Source: Luteimonas mephitis DSM 12574 (lineage in GTDB: Bacteria > Pseudomonadota > Gammaproteobacteria > Xanthomonadales > Xanthomonadaceae). From it: a stretch of 64,000 nt of DNA. The notes beneath the pieces are model-generated. The model did not search any database and was not told where the DNA came from. It saw nothing but the letters and a program-made list of their open reading frames with translations. The position numbers were made by a program, and so were the translations under genes. The stretch covers positions 608,566 through 672,565 of the forward strand of contig NZ_KE383816.1 of NCBI RefSeq assembly GCF_000422305.1. Reading direction: 5' to 3'. Positions 16,284 to 24,462 of the stretch are shown here, one piece after another (position 1 is the first letter of the stretch; every line of letters begins with the position of its first letter).

Positions 16284-19200
16284 GTGACCGCCATCCTGTC
16301 TCCAGAACTTCCGCCGCCGCCGGCTCCGCTGCGCGCGGCCATCACCGCGGCCTGGAGCCGCGATGAAGCTGAACATGTGCGCGAAATGCTGGCGCAGGCG
16401 CGCCAGCCGCATCCCGGATGGGGCGACGCCGACCGAGCGGCGATCCAGGCCACCGCCGCCGACCTGGTCGGCCGGGTCCGCGCCCGCGCCGCCGACCAGG
16501 GGGCGATCGAGGCCTTCATGCGCCAGTACGACCTGGGCAGCGAAGAAGGCGTGCTGCTGATGTGCGTGGCCGAGGCGCTGCTGCGCATTCCGGACCAGGG
16601 CACGGCCGACCGCCTGATCCGCGACAAGCTCGGCGAGGCCGACTGGAAGCGCCACATGGGCCAGTCCGACTCGGTGCTGGTCAACGCCTCCACCTGGGGC
16701 CTGATGCTGACCGGGCACCTGGTGGACCTGGCCGACGACACCCGCCGCGACGTCCACAACGCCTTCAAGCGGCTGGTCGGGCGGGTCGGCGAGCCGGTGA
16801 TCCGCCTCGCGGTGCGGCAGGCGATGAAGATCATGGGCCACCAGTTCGTGATGGGCCGCAGCATCGCCGAGGCGCTGGCGCGCGCGCGCAAGGGCGCCAA
16901 CGCCGCGTATCGCTATTCGTACGACATGCTCGGCGAAGCCGCGCTGACCCAGCACGACGCCGACCGCTACCTCGAGGCCTACGGCAGCGCGATCGACGCG
17001 ATCGGCCAGAGCGGGCAGTTCGCCGACGAGATCACCGCGCCGTCGATCTCGGTCAAGCTGTCCGCGCTGCATCCGCGCTACGAGCACGCCAAGCGCGCGC
17101 GGGTGCTGGCCGAACTCGCGCCGCGCCTGCTCGGCCTGGCCCAGCGCGCGAAGCGCTACCGCATCGGCATGACCATCGACGCCGAGGAAGCCGACCGCCT
17201 GGAACTGTCGCTGGACGTGATCGAGGCGGCGTGGTCGGATCCCTCGCTGGCAGGCTGGAACGGTTTCGGCATCGTCGTGCAGGCCTACCAGAAGCGCGCG
17301 CCGTACGTGATCGACTGGATCGCCGACCTCGCCCGCCGCCACGGCCGCCGGATCCCGGTGCGGCTGGTCAAGGGCGCGTACTGGGACAGCGAGATCAAGC
17401 GCGCCCAGGTCGACGGCGTGGGCGGCTACCCGGTGTTCACCCGCAAGCCCAACACCGACGTGTCCTACCAGGCCAACGCGCGCCGCATGCTCGCGGCCAC
17501 CGACGCGATCTACCCGATGTTCGCCACCCACAACGCGCAGACCATCGCCGCGATCCACCGCCTGGCGCGGGTGATGCTCGGCGGCGCGCGCGACGGCGAC
17601 GGCTTCCGCTACGAGTTCCAGAAGCTGCACGGCATGGGCGACGACCTGTATGCCGAGGTCATCCCGGCCGACCGCCTCGACGTGCCCTGCCGGGTCTACG
17701 CACCGGTCGGCTCGCACGAGGACCTGTTGCCGTACCTGGTCCGGCGCCTGCTGGAGAACGGCGCCAACTCCAGCTTCGTCAACCGCATCACCGACGAGGA
17801 CGTCGCCATCGACGACCTGATCCGCGACCCGGTCGAGACCGTGGCCGCGTTCGACGAAATCCCGCACCCCCGCATTCCGCTGCCGGCCGAGCTGTACCGC
17901 AGCGCAGGCTTCGAAAGGACCAATTCCATGGGCGCCAACCTTGCCAACGACGATCAACTGCGCGCGCTGGCCGAGCAGGTCAACGCCGCCGCCGCCACCG
18001 CGTGGCGCGCCACGCCGCTGGTGCCCGGCGCCAGCGTGTCCGGACCCGACATCGCGGTGACCAATCCTGCCGACCGTCGCCAGACCGTCGGCCAGTGGCA
18101 GGCCGCCGACGCGGCCACCGTGGAGAAGGCGCTGGCCAACGCGGTCGCCGCGCAGCCGGCCTGGGACCGCACGCCCGCGGCCTCGCGCGCGGCGATCCTC
18201 GAACACGCCGCCGACCTCATGGAACAGCGCATGCCGCAGTACATCGCGCTGTGCACGAAGGAAGCCGGCAAGACCATTCCCGACGGCGTCGCCGAGGTGC
18301 GCGAGGCGGTCGACTTCCTGCGCTACTACGCCGGGCAGGCGCGCCAGCAGTTCACGGTCGACGCGCTGCCGGGCCCGACCGGCGAATCCAACACCCTGCA
18401 GCTCGCCGGGCGCGGCGTGTTCGTCTGCATCAGCCCGTGGAACTTCCCGCTGGCGATCTTCAGCGGCCAGATCGCCGCCGCGCTCGCCGCCGGCAACGCG
18501 GTGGTCGCCAAGCCGGCCGAGCAGACCAACCTCGTCGGCTATTACGCGGTGAAGCTGCTGCACGAGGCCGGCGTGCCGGAAGCCGTGCTGCAGTTCGTCC
18601 CCGGCGACGGCGCCACCGTCGGCGCCGCGCTGACCGCCGACCCGCGCGTGGCCGGCGTCGCCTTCACCGGCTCCACCGACACCGCGCGCGCGATCAACCG
18701 CGCGCTGGCCGCGCGCGACGCCGCGATCGGCGTGCTGATCGCCGAAACCGGCGGCCAGAACGCGCTGATCGCCGACTCCTCGGCGCTGCCGGAACAGCTG
18801 GTCAAGGATGCGCTGGCCTCGGCCTTCACCTCCGCCGGCCAGCGCTGCTCCGCCGCGCGCGTGCTGTTCGTGCAGGACGACATCGCCGACAAGGTGATCG
18901 GCATGCTCGCCGGCGCGATGGCCGAACTGACCGTCGGCGATCCCGGCCTGCTGTCGACCGACGTCGGCCCGGTGATCGACACCGACGCACTCAAGCTGCT
19001 CGAGGCGCACGCGGCGAAGATGGAAGGCGTCGCCAGGCCGATCGCGACCGCGGCCATGCCCGGTGACGGCAGCGGCGACGCCGTCGCCCACGGCACCTTC
19101 TTCGCCCCGCGCGCATGGGAGCTGCAGTCGCTGTCGCAGCTGACCCGCGAGAACTTCGGCCCGGCGCTGCACGTGATCCGCTGGAAGGCCGACGAGATCG

Positions 19201-19499
19201 ACCAGGTCGTCGATGCGATCAACGCCACCGGCTACGGGCTGACCCTGGGCATCCACTCGCGCATCGACGAGACCATCGAACGCATCGTCGCGCGCGCCAA
19301 CGTCGGCAACGTCTACGTCAACCGCAACCAGATCGGCGCGGTGGTCGGGGTGCAGCCGTTCGGCGGCCAGAAGCTGTCCGGCACCGGCCCCAAGGCCGGC
19401 GGCCCGCACTACCTGCCGCGCTTCGCCACCGAGAAGACCGTGTCGGTCAACACCACCGCCGCCGGCGGCAACGCCTCGCTGCTCACGCTCGGCGAGTAA
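16284..19499 (+). CDS. putA: bifunctional proline dehydrogenase / P5C dehydrogenase
   Basis: This 1071-aa enzyme oxidises proline to glutamate, passing electrons from FAD to quinone and then to NAD. The PRODH barrel occupies about 100-500 (AYRYSYDMLGEAALT, FAD site). The aldehyde dehydrogenase domain follows, with GSTDTARAINR, E821 in AETGGQNA and catalytic C855 in SAGQRCSAARV. It lacks the N-terminal ribbon-helix-helix of the about 1320-aa E. coli protein, so it cannot self-repress. Start is GTG 16284 (GTG 16269 also possible); a TAGAAT box at 16251 supports 16284. Confidence 0.97.
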   Translation: MTAILSPELPPPPAPLRAAITAAWSRDEAEHVREMLAQARQPHPGWGDADRAAIQATAADLVGRVRARAADQGAIEAFMRQYDLGSEEGVLLMCVAEALLRIPDQGTADRLIRDKLGEADWKRHMGQSDSVLVNASTWGLMLTGHLVDLADDTRRDVHNAFKRLVGRVGEPVIRLAVRQAMKIMGHQFVMGRSIAEALARARKGANAAYRYSYDMLGEAALTQHDADRYLEAYGSAIDAIGQSGQFADEITAPSISVKLSALHPRYEHAKRARVLAELAPRLLGLAQRAKRYRIGMTIDAEEADRLELSLDVIEAAWSDPSLAGWNGFGIVVQAYQKRAPYVIDWIADLARRHGRRIPVRLVKGAYWDSEIKRAQVDGVGGYPVFTRKPNTDVSYQANARRMLAATDAIYPMFATHNAQTIAAIHRLARVMLGGARDGDGFRYEFQKLHGMGDDLYAEVIPADRLDVPCRVYAPVGSHEDLLPYLVRRLLENGANSSFVNRITDEDVAIDDLIRDPVETVAAFDEIPHPRIPLPAELYRSAGFERTNSMGANLANDDQLRALAEQVNAAAATAWRATPLVPGASVSGPDIAVTNPADRRQTVGQWQAADAATVEKALANAVAAQPAWDRTPAASRAAILEHAADLMEQRMPQYIALCTKEAGKTIPDGVAEVREAVDFLRYYAGQARQQFTVDALPGPTGESNTLQLAGRGVFVCISPWNFPLAIFSGQIAAALAAGNAVVAKPAEQTNLVGYYAVKLLHEAGVPEAVLQFVPGDGATVGAALTADPRVAGVAFTGSTDTARAINRALAARDAAIGVLIAETGGQNALIADSSALPEQLVKDALASAFTSAGQRCSAARVLFVQDDIADKVIGMLAGAMAELTVGDPGLLSTDVGPVIDTDALKLLEAHAAKMEGVARPIATAAMPGDGSGDAVAHGTFFAPRAWELQSLSQLTRENFGPALHVIRWKADEIDQVVDAINATGYGLTLGIHSRIDETIERIVARANVGNVYVNRNQIGAVVGVQPFGGQKLSGTGPKAGGPHYLPRFATEKTVSVNTTAAGGNASLLTLGE

Positions 19500-19561
19500 G
19501 CGGCTCGCGACGCATCACGTCGTCGCATGCGGACGGACGCCCGCCACGCTGCAGCGGGCCC

Positions 19562-19624
19562 GCAGGAGCGCCCCATGGGCGCGACAGATGTTCCGAAAAG
19601 CGATCGCGCCCATGGGCGCTCCTA
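19562..19624. repeat. REP-like palindrome, GGAGCG family, copy 4
   Basis: GCAGGAGCGCCCCATGGGCG at 19562-19581 is inverted at about 19600-19624. It lies between the convergent putA and porin genes. Confidence 0.85.
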
Positions 19625-19658
19625 CCGCGGGGCGGGTTTGATCCCGATGGCGACGGCG

Positions 19659-19730
19659 CAGGTCGGGGCTACGCCCCCGACGCCTTGGCCCCATATGGCG
19701 TAAAGCCGTCGGGGGCGTAGCCCCGACCTG
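19659..19730. repeat. perfect 24-bp inverted repeat, GTCGGGG family
   Basis: Positions 19659-19682 and 19707-19730 are exact inverted copies (CAGGTCGGGGCTACGCCCCC...) around a 24-bp spacer. Each arm can also fold on itself. Partial copies occur at 31912 and 39758. Confidence 0.9.
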
Positions 19731-19741
19731 CGGCAAGCCAC

Positions 19742-19772
19742 AAAAAAACCCCGCCGAAGCGGGGCTTTTTGT
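19742..19772. terminator. bidirectional Rho-independent terminator
   Basis: A-tract, CCCCGC-CGAA-GCGGGG stem-loop, T-tract: it works in both directions. It ends the porin transcript (stop at 19791) and, less directly, putA. Confidence 0.88.
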
Positions 19773-19790
19773 TGTTGCGTGAAGCGCGGA

Positions 19791-21173
19791 TCAGAAGCGG
19801 TACTGCGCCGAGATGCCGTAGTTGTCCGCGCCGCCGTCGTACTTGCCGCTGATGTACGAGCCGCTCGACGAGGCGATGCCGATGACCGGGGTATCGGCCA
19901 GCTGGATCCGCGAGTAGCTGGCGGTGATGTCCAAGCTGTCGCTCACCGCCCAGGTTGCGCCCAGCGAGTACCACATGCGGTCCTGGTCGGGCATGCGCGG
20001 GGTGCGGTGCGGCAGGCTGACCGGCGAGTCGTCGCGGGCGACGCCGCCGCGCACGGTCCAGCGCTCGTTCAACTTGTACTCGGCGCCGACCGAGTAGAAC
20101 CAGCTGTCCTTCCAGCTGTAGTCCTCGGCCGCGTCGGGCTGCACCGGGTTGTCGAACTCGATGCGGATTTCCTTCAGCGAATCCCAGCCGGCCAAGGTGG
20201 CTTCGGCCATCAGGGTCAGCTTGTCGGTGGCATCCCAGGTGGCACTGAAGGTGTCGGTGCTGGGCAGCGTGAGCTTGGCGCCTGCCGGTCCGCTGGTGTA
20301 CGCGCCGCCGGCGGTGATGAACGCGGCGGTGCCGGGCACGGTGAAGGTCGCGGTGCCACGGACTTCATGGTCGACCTCGGAACGGTGCGAATAGCCGAAC
20401 GACAGGCTGTCGGTCGGACGCCAGTTCATGCCGAGGATCCAGCCGAAGGTGTTGTCGGTACCGTTCACCGACACCTTGCCGTCCTGCTTCTGCGGGCCGT
20501 ACGGGCCGGTCACCGGGTTGGGCATGAAGCACAGCGGCTGGGTCTGCGGATTGGCGCAGATGCCGCTGCCGAAGTCGATGGCGTTGGACAGGGTCACGTC
20601 GGAGTGCTCGTAGATCAGCCCGGCGCCGACCGAGAAGCGGTCGCTCAGGTCGAGCGAGGCGGCCAGGGTCAGGTCGATGATCTTCACGTCCGACTTGATC
20701 GCGTGGTAGCGGCCGACCCAGTTGTCGTCGTACTCGGTCTTCAGGCCGAACGGCGCGCTGATCATGGCGCCGAGGGTCACGTATTCGAACTGGCCGCTGA
20801 GCGGCATGATGAACGACATGGCCGGAACCGCGTTGAGGCCGCCGGCGTCGCCGCCGTTGCCACCGGTCAGCGGCTGCGCAAGCGGCGAACCCGCCGCGGC
20901 CTGGCCACCACCGGTGAACTTGAACGACAGGTCGATCGCGGTCATGTCGGCCTGGAAGGTGTTCTTGTCGAACGTCGACATGACCGCCGGGTTGTTGGCG
21001 ACCACCGAGGCATCGCCCTTCGCGGACGCGGCGCCGGCCATCGAGCGGCCCTGGGCCTTGACGCTGTTTTCCTTCAGCAGGAAGGCGGCGGCGTGGGCCT
21101 GGGTGAAGGCCATGGCGCCGGCAATGCCGAGCGCAAGGGCGGTGATCTGGATGAGGCGGGGATGGGTCTGCAT
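19791..21173 (-). CDS. FadL/OmpP1-family outer-membrane transporter
   Basis: This 460-aa beta-barrel imports long-chain fatty acids or other hydrophobic compounds. The signal peptide ends AQAHA before AAFLLKENSVKAQGRSMAG, the FadL plug start, with ANNPAVMSTF just after. Strand-like alternating segments follow, and the last residue is the aromatic Phe expected for barrel insertion (ISAQYRF). The ATG at 21173 follows GGAGAGAG. A monocistronic unit with its own terminator. Substrate cannot be told from sequence. Confidence 0.92.
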   Translation of the reverse strand: MQTHPRLIQITALALGIAGAMAFTQAHAAAFLLKENSVKAQGRSMAGAASAKGDASVVANNPAVMSTFDKNTFQADMTAIDLSFKFTGGGQAAAGSPLAQPLTGGNGGDAGGLNAVPAMSFIMPLSGQFEYVTLGAMISAPFGLKTEYDDNWVGRYHAIKSDVKIIDLTLAASLDLSDRFSVGAGLIYEHSDVTLSNAIDFGSGICANPQTQPLCFMPNPVTGPYGPQKQDGKVSVNGTDNTFGWILGMNWRPTDSLSFGYSHRSEVDHEVRGTATFTVPGTAAFITAGGAYTSGPAGAKLTLPSTDTFSATWDATDKLTLMAEATLAGWDSLKEIRIEFDNPVQPDAAEDYSWKDSWFYSVGAEYKLNERWTVRGGVARDDSPVSLPHRTPRMPDQDRMWYSLGATWAVSDSLDITASYSRIQLADTPVIGIASSSGSYISGKYDGGADNYGISAQYRF

Positions 21174-21388
21174 TGCTGGGTCTCTCTCCGTAGACAGGTT
21201 TCGGGTACGCCGCGTGGCATGGGCGATGTCCCCCGCCCTGGCCAGCCCTGCCGGAAGCCCCCTCCCGACCGACGACGCGGGGGCACTATACCGTGGCGTG
21301 TGGACGCGTGCGCAAGCGTCCACGTCAAGTGTGGCGCACTCCGGCCAACCGGGTATCTTGGCCCCGGCTGCCGCTACCGAACCTGCAG

Positions 21389-22081
21389 ATGTTCGTCTCC
21401 ATTCCCACCCGCCAGCGCCAGCAGTTGCGCTGGGCCACGCCGACCCTGGTGGCCATGCTGTGGCTGGCCTTCCTGTGGGCCAGCACCCGGCCGGGCGGGC
21501 AACAGCGGGCCCTGCTGCTCGAATGGGGGGCGCTGAGCGGCGGCCAGCTGCCGGCGGACATCCTGCGCTCGTGGGCGGATGGCGAGCACTGGCTGCGCCT
21601 GTTCACGGCCCTGTTCCTGCACGCCGACTGGGCCCACCTGCTGGGCAACCTGGTGTTCCTGCTGATCTTCGGCCTGCCCGCCGAGCGGGTAATGGGGCCG
21701 TGGCGGTTCCTGCTGCTGTTCCTGGTCGGCGGCTGCCTGGCCAATTTCGTCGCGGTGCTGGCGATCGGCAGCCCGGATCGCCTGATCATCGGCGCCAGCG
21801 GCGCGGTCTCGGCGGTGATCGGCGCGTACCTGGCGCTGTTCCCCAATGCGCGCCTGGGCGTGGTGCTGCCGCTGGGATTGTTCCTCGAGTTCGTGCGCGC
21901 GCCGGCCTCGCTGCTGATCGGGATCTGGGCGCTGCTGCAGGTGGTCTTCGCCTACATCGGCCCGGCCTTCGGCGCCGTGGCCTGGGCGGCGCACATCTCC
22001 GGCTTCGCGTTCGGCATCGTGTTCGCGCTGCTGGCGCGCAGGGGCATCGCGCGGCGGCTGCGGAAGCTGAAGGGGTATTGA
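21389..22081 (+). CDS. rhomboid family intramembrane serine protease
   Basis: This 230-aa protein has about six membrane helices. The catalytic dyad is S137 in IIGASGAVSAVIG and H202 in WAAHISGFAFG; H78, H83 and N87 (FLHADWAHLLGNLVF) form the usual oxyanion region. It cleaves membrane helices of unknown substrates. The ATG at 21389 is chosen because the rhomboid-like sequence begins just after it. A heptad element separates it from the DUF1820 gene on the same strand. Confidence 0.92.
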   Translation: MFVSIPTRQRQQLRWATPTLVAMLWLAFLWASTRPGGQQRALLLEWGALSGGQLPADILRSWADGEHWLRLFTALFLHADWAHLLGNLVFLLIFGLPAERVMGPWRFLLLFLVGGCLANFVAVLAIGSPDRLIIGASGAVSAVIGAYLALFPNARLGVVLPLGLFLEFVRAPASLLIGIWALLQVVFAYIGPAFGAVAWAAHISGFAFGIVFALLARRGIARRLRKLKGY

Positions 22082-22090
22082 GGAAGAGTC

Positions 22091-22182
22091 GGGATTGGGG
22101 ATTGGGGATTGGGGATTGGGAAAAGTCGCAATCGGACCGAGTTGTGCGACGAACCGTTCTTGCGAATCCCGAATCCCGAATA
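22091..22182 (+). repeat. polar heptad element C (rhomboid-DUF1820 junction)
   Basis: The G arm (22091-22120), four and a half tandem GGGATTG heptads, starts 9 bases after the rhomboid stop. The C arm (22164-22182), GAATCCCGAATCCCGAAT, ends 21 bases before the next ATG. Arms pair at six of every seven positions. Orientation relative to transcription is the same as in the other three copies. Confidence 0.88.
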
Positions 22183-22191
22183 CCGGCGCCT

Positions 22192-22197
22192 TATAAT
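22192..22197 (+). promoter_or_regulatory. -10 box of DUF1820 gene, leaderless type
   Basis: A perfect TATAAT ends 6 bases before the ATG at 22204, so transcription would begin at or within a base of the start codon. No ribosome-binding site is present. No -35 match was seen; the heptad C arm occupies that region. Confidence 0.5.
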
Positions 22198-22203
22198 CCC
22201 GCT

Positions 22204-22524
22204 ATGTCCAGGTCCCTGTACAAAATCGTCTTCCACAACCACGGCAAGGTCTACGAGCTGTATGCACGGCACGTGGCCGCGAGCGGGATCTGGGGTTTCA
22301 CCGAAGTCGGCGAGCTGGTGTTCGACGTGCACGGCGGCGTGGTGGTCGACCCTACCGAGGAGCGGCTGCAGGCCGAGTTCGGCAACACCCGCGTGCTGCA
22401 CCTGCCGCTGCAGAGCATCGTGCGCGTGGAGGAAGTCGAGAAGAAAGGGCAGTCGGCGATCCGCGACGCCGAATCCGGCGAGCGCGTGGTGACCCCCTTC
22501 CCGCTGCCGTCCAAGCCGCGCTGA
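22204..22524 (+). CDS. DUF1820 family protein
   Basis: This 106-aa soluble protein starts MSRSLYKIVFHNHGKVYELY. The mid-region GFTEVGELVFD and VDPTEERLQAEFGNTRVLHL match DUF1820, a short gammaproteobacterial family of unknown function. It has no membrane segment or signal. It is likely leaderless, with a perfect TATAAT six bases upstream. Confidence 0.85.
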   Translation: MSRSLYKIVFHNHGKVYELYARHVAASGIWGFTEVGELVFDVHGGVVVDPTEERLQAEFGNTRVLHLPLQSIVRVEEVEKKGQSAIRDAESGERVVTPFPLPSKPR

Positions 22525-22626
22525 CGCCGCAACCGGCTTTGGTCGCAATCGTGGCGATCCGCGGAAAATCGCGGCTTGCAGGAACCAGCACCACCATCCC
22601 CGCATTCGGGCCGGGCGCGGGCCGGC

Positions 22627-23547
22627 CTAGGACCGCTGCAAGTCGCGCCGCGCGTTGAGGAAATCCGCGGCGGTAATCGCCTTGCCGCCCTCGCGCTGCA
22701 GCGTGCGGATGCGCAGCGCGCCTTGGCCGCAGGCGACATCCAGGCCATCGCGGCCGGCGGCCAGCAGGCTCCCGGGCGCGGCGCCGTGGTCAAGCGCCAG
22801 CGCGGTCGCGGCATGGATGCGCAGGCGCTCGCCTGCCACCATCGCCTCGGCCATCGGCCACGGGTTGAAGGCGCGCACCTTGTTCGCCAGCACTGCTGCC
22901 GGCTGCGACCAGTCCAGCTTTGCTTCGGCCTTGTCGAGCTTGTGCGCATAGGTCACGCCCTCGGCGGGCTGCGGCCGCGGCACCGGGCGCATGCCCGCGC
23001 GCAGCAGGCCGAGGCCGTCGGCCAGCGTCTGCGCGCCGAGCGCGGCGAGGCGGTCATGGAGCTGGCCGCCGTTTTCATCGGCGCCGATGGCCAGCGACTG
23101 CGACAGCAGCACCGGCCCGGTGTCCAGGCCGGCTTCCATCTGCATCAGGCACACACCGGTCTGCGCATCGCCGGCTTCGATCGCGCGCTGGATCGGCGCC
23201 GCGCCGCGCCAGCGCGGCAGCAGGGATGCGTGCACGTTCCAGCAGCCGAACTTCGGGATCGCGAGGATCTTCGGCGGCAGGATCAAACCGTAGGCGACCA
23301 CCACCAGCAGGTCCGGCTGCAGCGCGGCCAGCGCGTCGCGGGAGATCTGCGACTTCAGCGATTCGGGTTGCAGCACCGGGATGCCCCGTTCGATTGCGGC
23401 GCGCTTGACCGGCGACGGCGCCAGCACCCGGCCGCGGCCGGCGGGGCGGTCGGGCTGGGTATAGACGGCCACCACTTCCTGGCGGCTGGCGGCGGCGATC
23501 AGCGAAGGTACGGCGAATTCGGGCGTACCGGCGAAGACGAGTCTCAT
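22627..23547 (-). CDS. fmt: methionyl-tRNA formyltransferase
   Basis: This 306-aa enzyme formylates initiator Met-tRNA using 10-formyl-THF. It begins [16 protein letters not shown]. The catalytic loop [20 protein letters not shown] follows NVHA, and the C-terminal OB-like domain is complete. It is downstream of def on the same strand, the usual functional pair: Def removes the formyl that Fmt adds. Its start is separated from def by a heptad element and has no Shine-Dalgarno. Confidence 0.98.
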   Translation of the reverse strand: MRLVFAGTPEFAVPSLIAAASRQEVVAVYTQPDRPAGRGRVLAPSPVKRAAIERGIPVLQPESLKSQISRDALAALQPDLLVVVAYGLILPPKILAIPKFGCWNVHASLLPRWRGAAPIQRAIEAGDAQTGVCLMQMEAGLDTGPVLLSQSLAIGADENGGQLHDRLAALGAQTLADGLGLLRAGMRPVPRPQPAEGVTYAHKLDKAEAKLDWSQPAAVLANKVRAFNPWPMAEAMVAGERLRIHAATALALDHGAAPGSLLAAGRDGLDVACGQGALRIRTLQREGGKAITAADFLNARRDLQRS

Positions 23548-23553
23548 GGGTGT

Positions 23554-23732
23554 CGGGATCAGGGATTGGGGATTGGGGATTCGGAAAAGCGGGTGGGACT
23601 CACGCCATTGGCGTCACTGGCGACGAACGGGGTTCTCGAACGGGCAATCCGCGCAAACGACACTCCCGGGCGCGGCAGGCATCGCATCGCGCGGGCGCTC
23701 TTCCGAATCCCCAATCCCTAATTCCTAATCCC
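23554..23732 (-). repeat. polar heptad element B (def-fmt junction)
   Basis: The outer heptads include a perfect 18-bp inverted repeat (23701-23718 against 23569-23586: TTCCGAATCCCCAATCCC). On the minus strand the G arm supplies the last codons and TAG stop of def, and the C arm ends 6 bases before the fmt ATG. About 115 bp between them is unique. Confidence 0.9.
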
Positions 23733-24240
23733 GGCTTTTCCGCAGCTTGTCGTACTTCTTCAACGCCCGGTCGCGCTTGAGCGGCGACAGGTAGTCGATG
23801 AACAGCTTGCCGTCGAGATGGTCGACCTCGTGCTGCACGCAGGTCGCCAGCAGGTCGTCGACTTCGAGCACGAACGTCTTGCCGTGGCGGTCCAGCGCCT
23901 CGACCTCGATGCCGTCGGCGCGGGTCACGTCGGCATAGATGCCGGGGATCGACAGGCAGCCTTCCTGGTGCTCGCGCAGCTGCTCGGTGCGGCGGCGGAT
24001 CACCGGGTTGATGAACACCAGCGGCTGGTCGCGGCCTTCGCTGACGTCGATGACCATGAAGCGCTCGTGCACGTCGACCTGGGTCGCGGCCAGGCCGATG
24101 CCGGGCGCGATGTACATGGTCTCGAACATGTCGTCGAGCAGGCGCTGGAACTGGGGAGTGGCGATGCGCTCGACATCCAGGGCGCCGGCGACGTTGCGCA
24201 GGCGCGGATGCGGCAGTTCGAGGATCGGAAGCAGGGGCAT
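23725..24240 (-). CDS. def: peptide deformylase
   Basis: This 171-aa metalloenzyme removes the N-formyl group from new proteins. The three motifs are present: [18 protein letters not shown] (metal ligand C95) and QHEVDHLDG (H137, E138, H141). The ATG at 24240 fits the family start [15 protein letters not shown]. The final Asp codon and TAG stop come from a heptad repeat arm. It is divergent from the LysM-dprA gene row, as in Pseudomonas and Xanthomonas. Confidence 0.98.
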   Translation of the reverse strand: MPLLPILELPHPRLRNVAGALDVERIATPQFQRLLDDMFETMYIAPGIGLAATQVDVHERFMVIDVSEGRDQPLVFINPVIRRRTEQLREHQEGCLSIPGIYADVTRADGIEVEALDRHGKTFVLEVDDLLATCVQHEVDHLDGKLFIDYLSPLKRDRALKKYDKLRKSRD

Positions 24241-24381
24241 TGGGTGGCGTTCTGGAGGTGTGTACGGTGGGTTCGGTCGGGTCCGGGACCGGCGGAACGA
24301 GTCCGACGCCGATCATCGAAGCCCAAAGGGTGGCATCGGTCACAACCGCGAGCCAGAGCTTGAATTGTAGCCCTCGCAGGC

Positions 24382-24412
24382 TTGCGTGGGGCCGGGTTTT
24401 GTAGGCTATAGT
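24382..24412 (+). promoter_or_regulatory. candidate promoter of the LysM gene
   Basis: TTGCGT (24382-24387) and TATAGT (24407-24412) are spaced 19 bp, with the start codon 50 bp further. The spacing is slightly long but it is the best match in the 222-bp divergent gap with def. Confidence 0.4.
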
Positions 24413-24462
24413 GCCCCGGCTGGAATGGGGAAATTCCGGAAATTTCCAAGGGGAGCAAGTAG

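Noticed and set aside
15024-19409. A very long open frame (about 1460 codons) on the minus strand, opposite putA and part of coxB
   Set aside because: Its composition (Arg, His, Gly, Val-rich, no motifs) is that of the complement of a GC-rich gene; putA on the other strand has all catalytic motifs.
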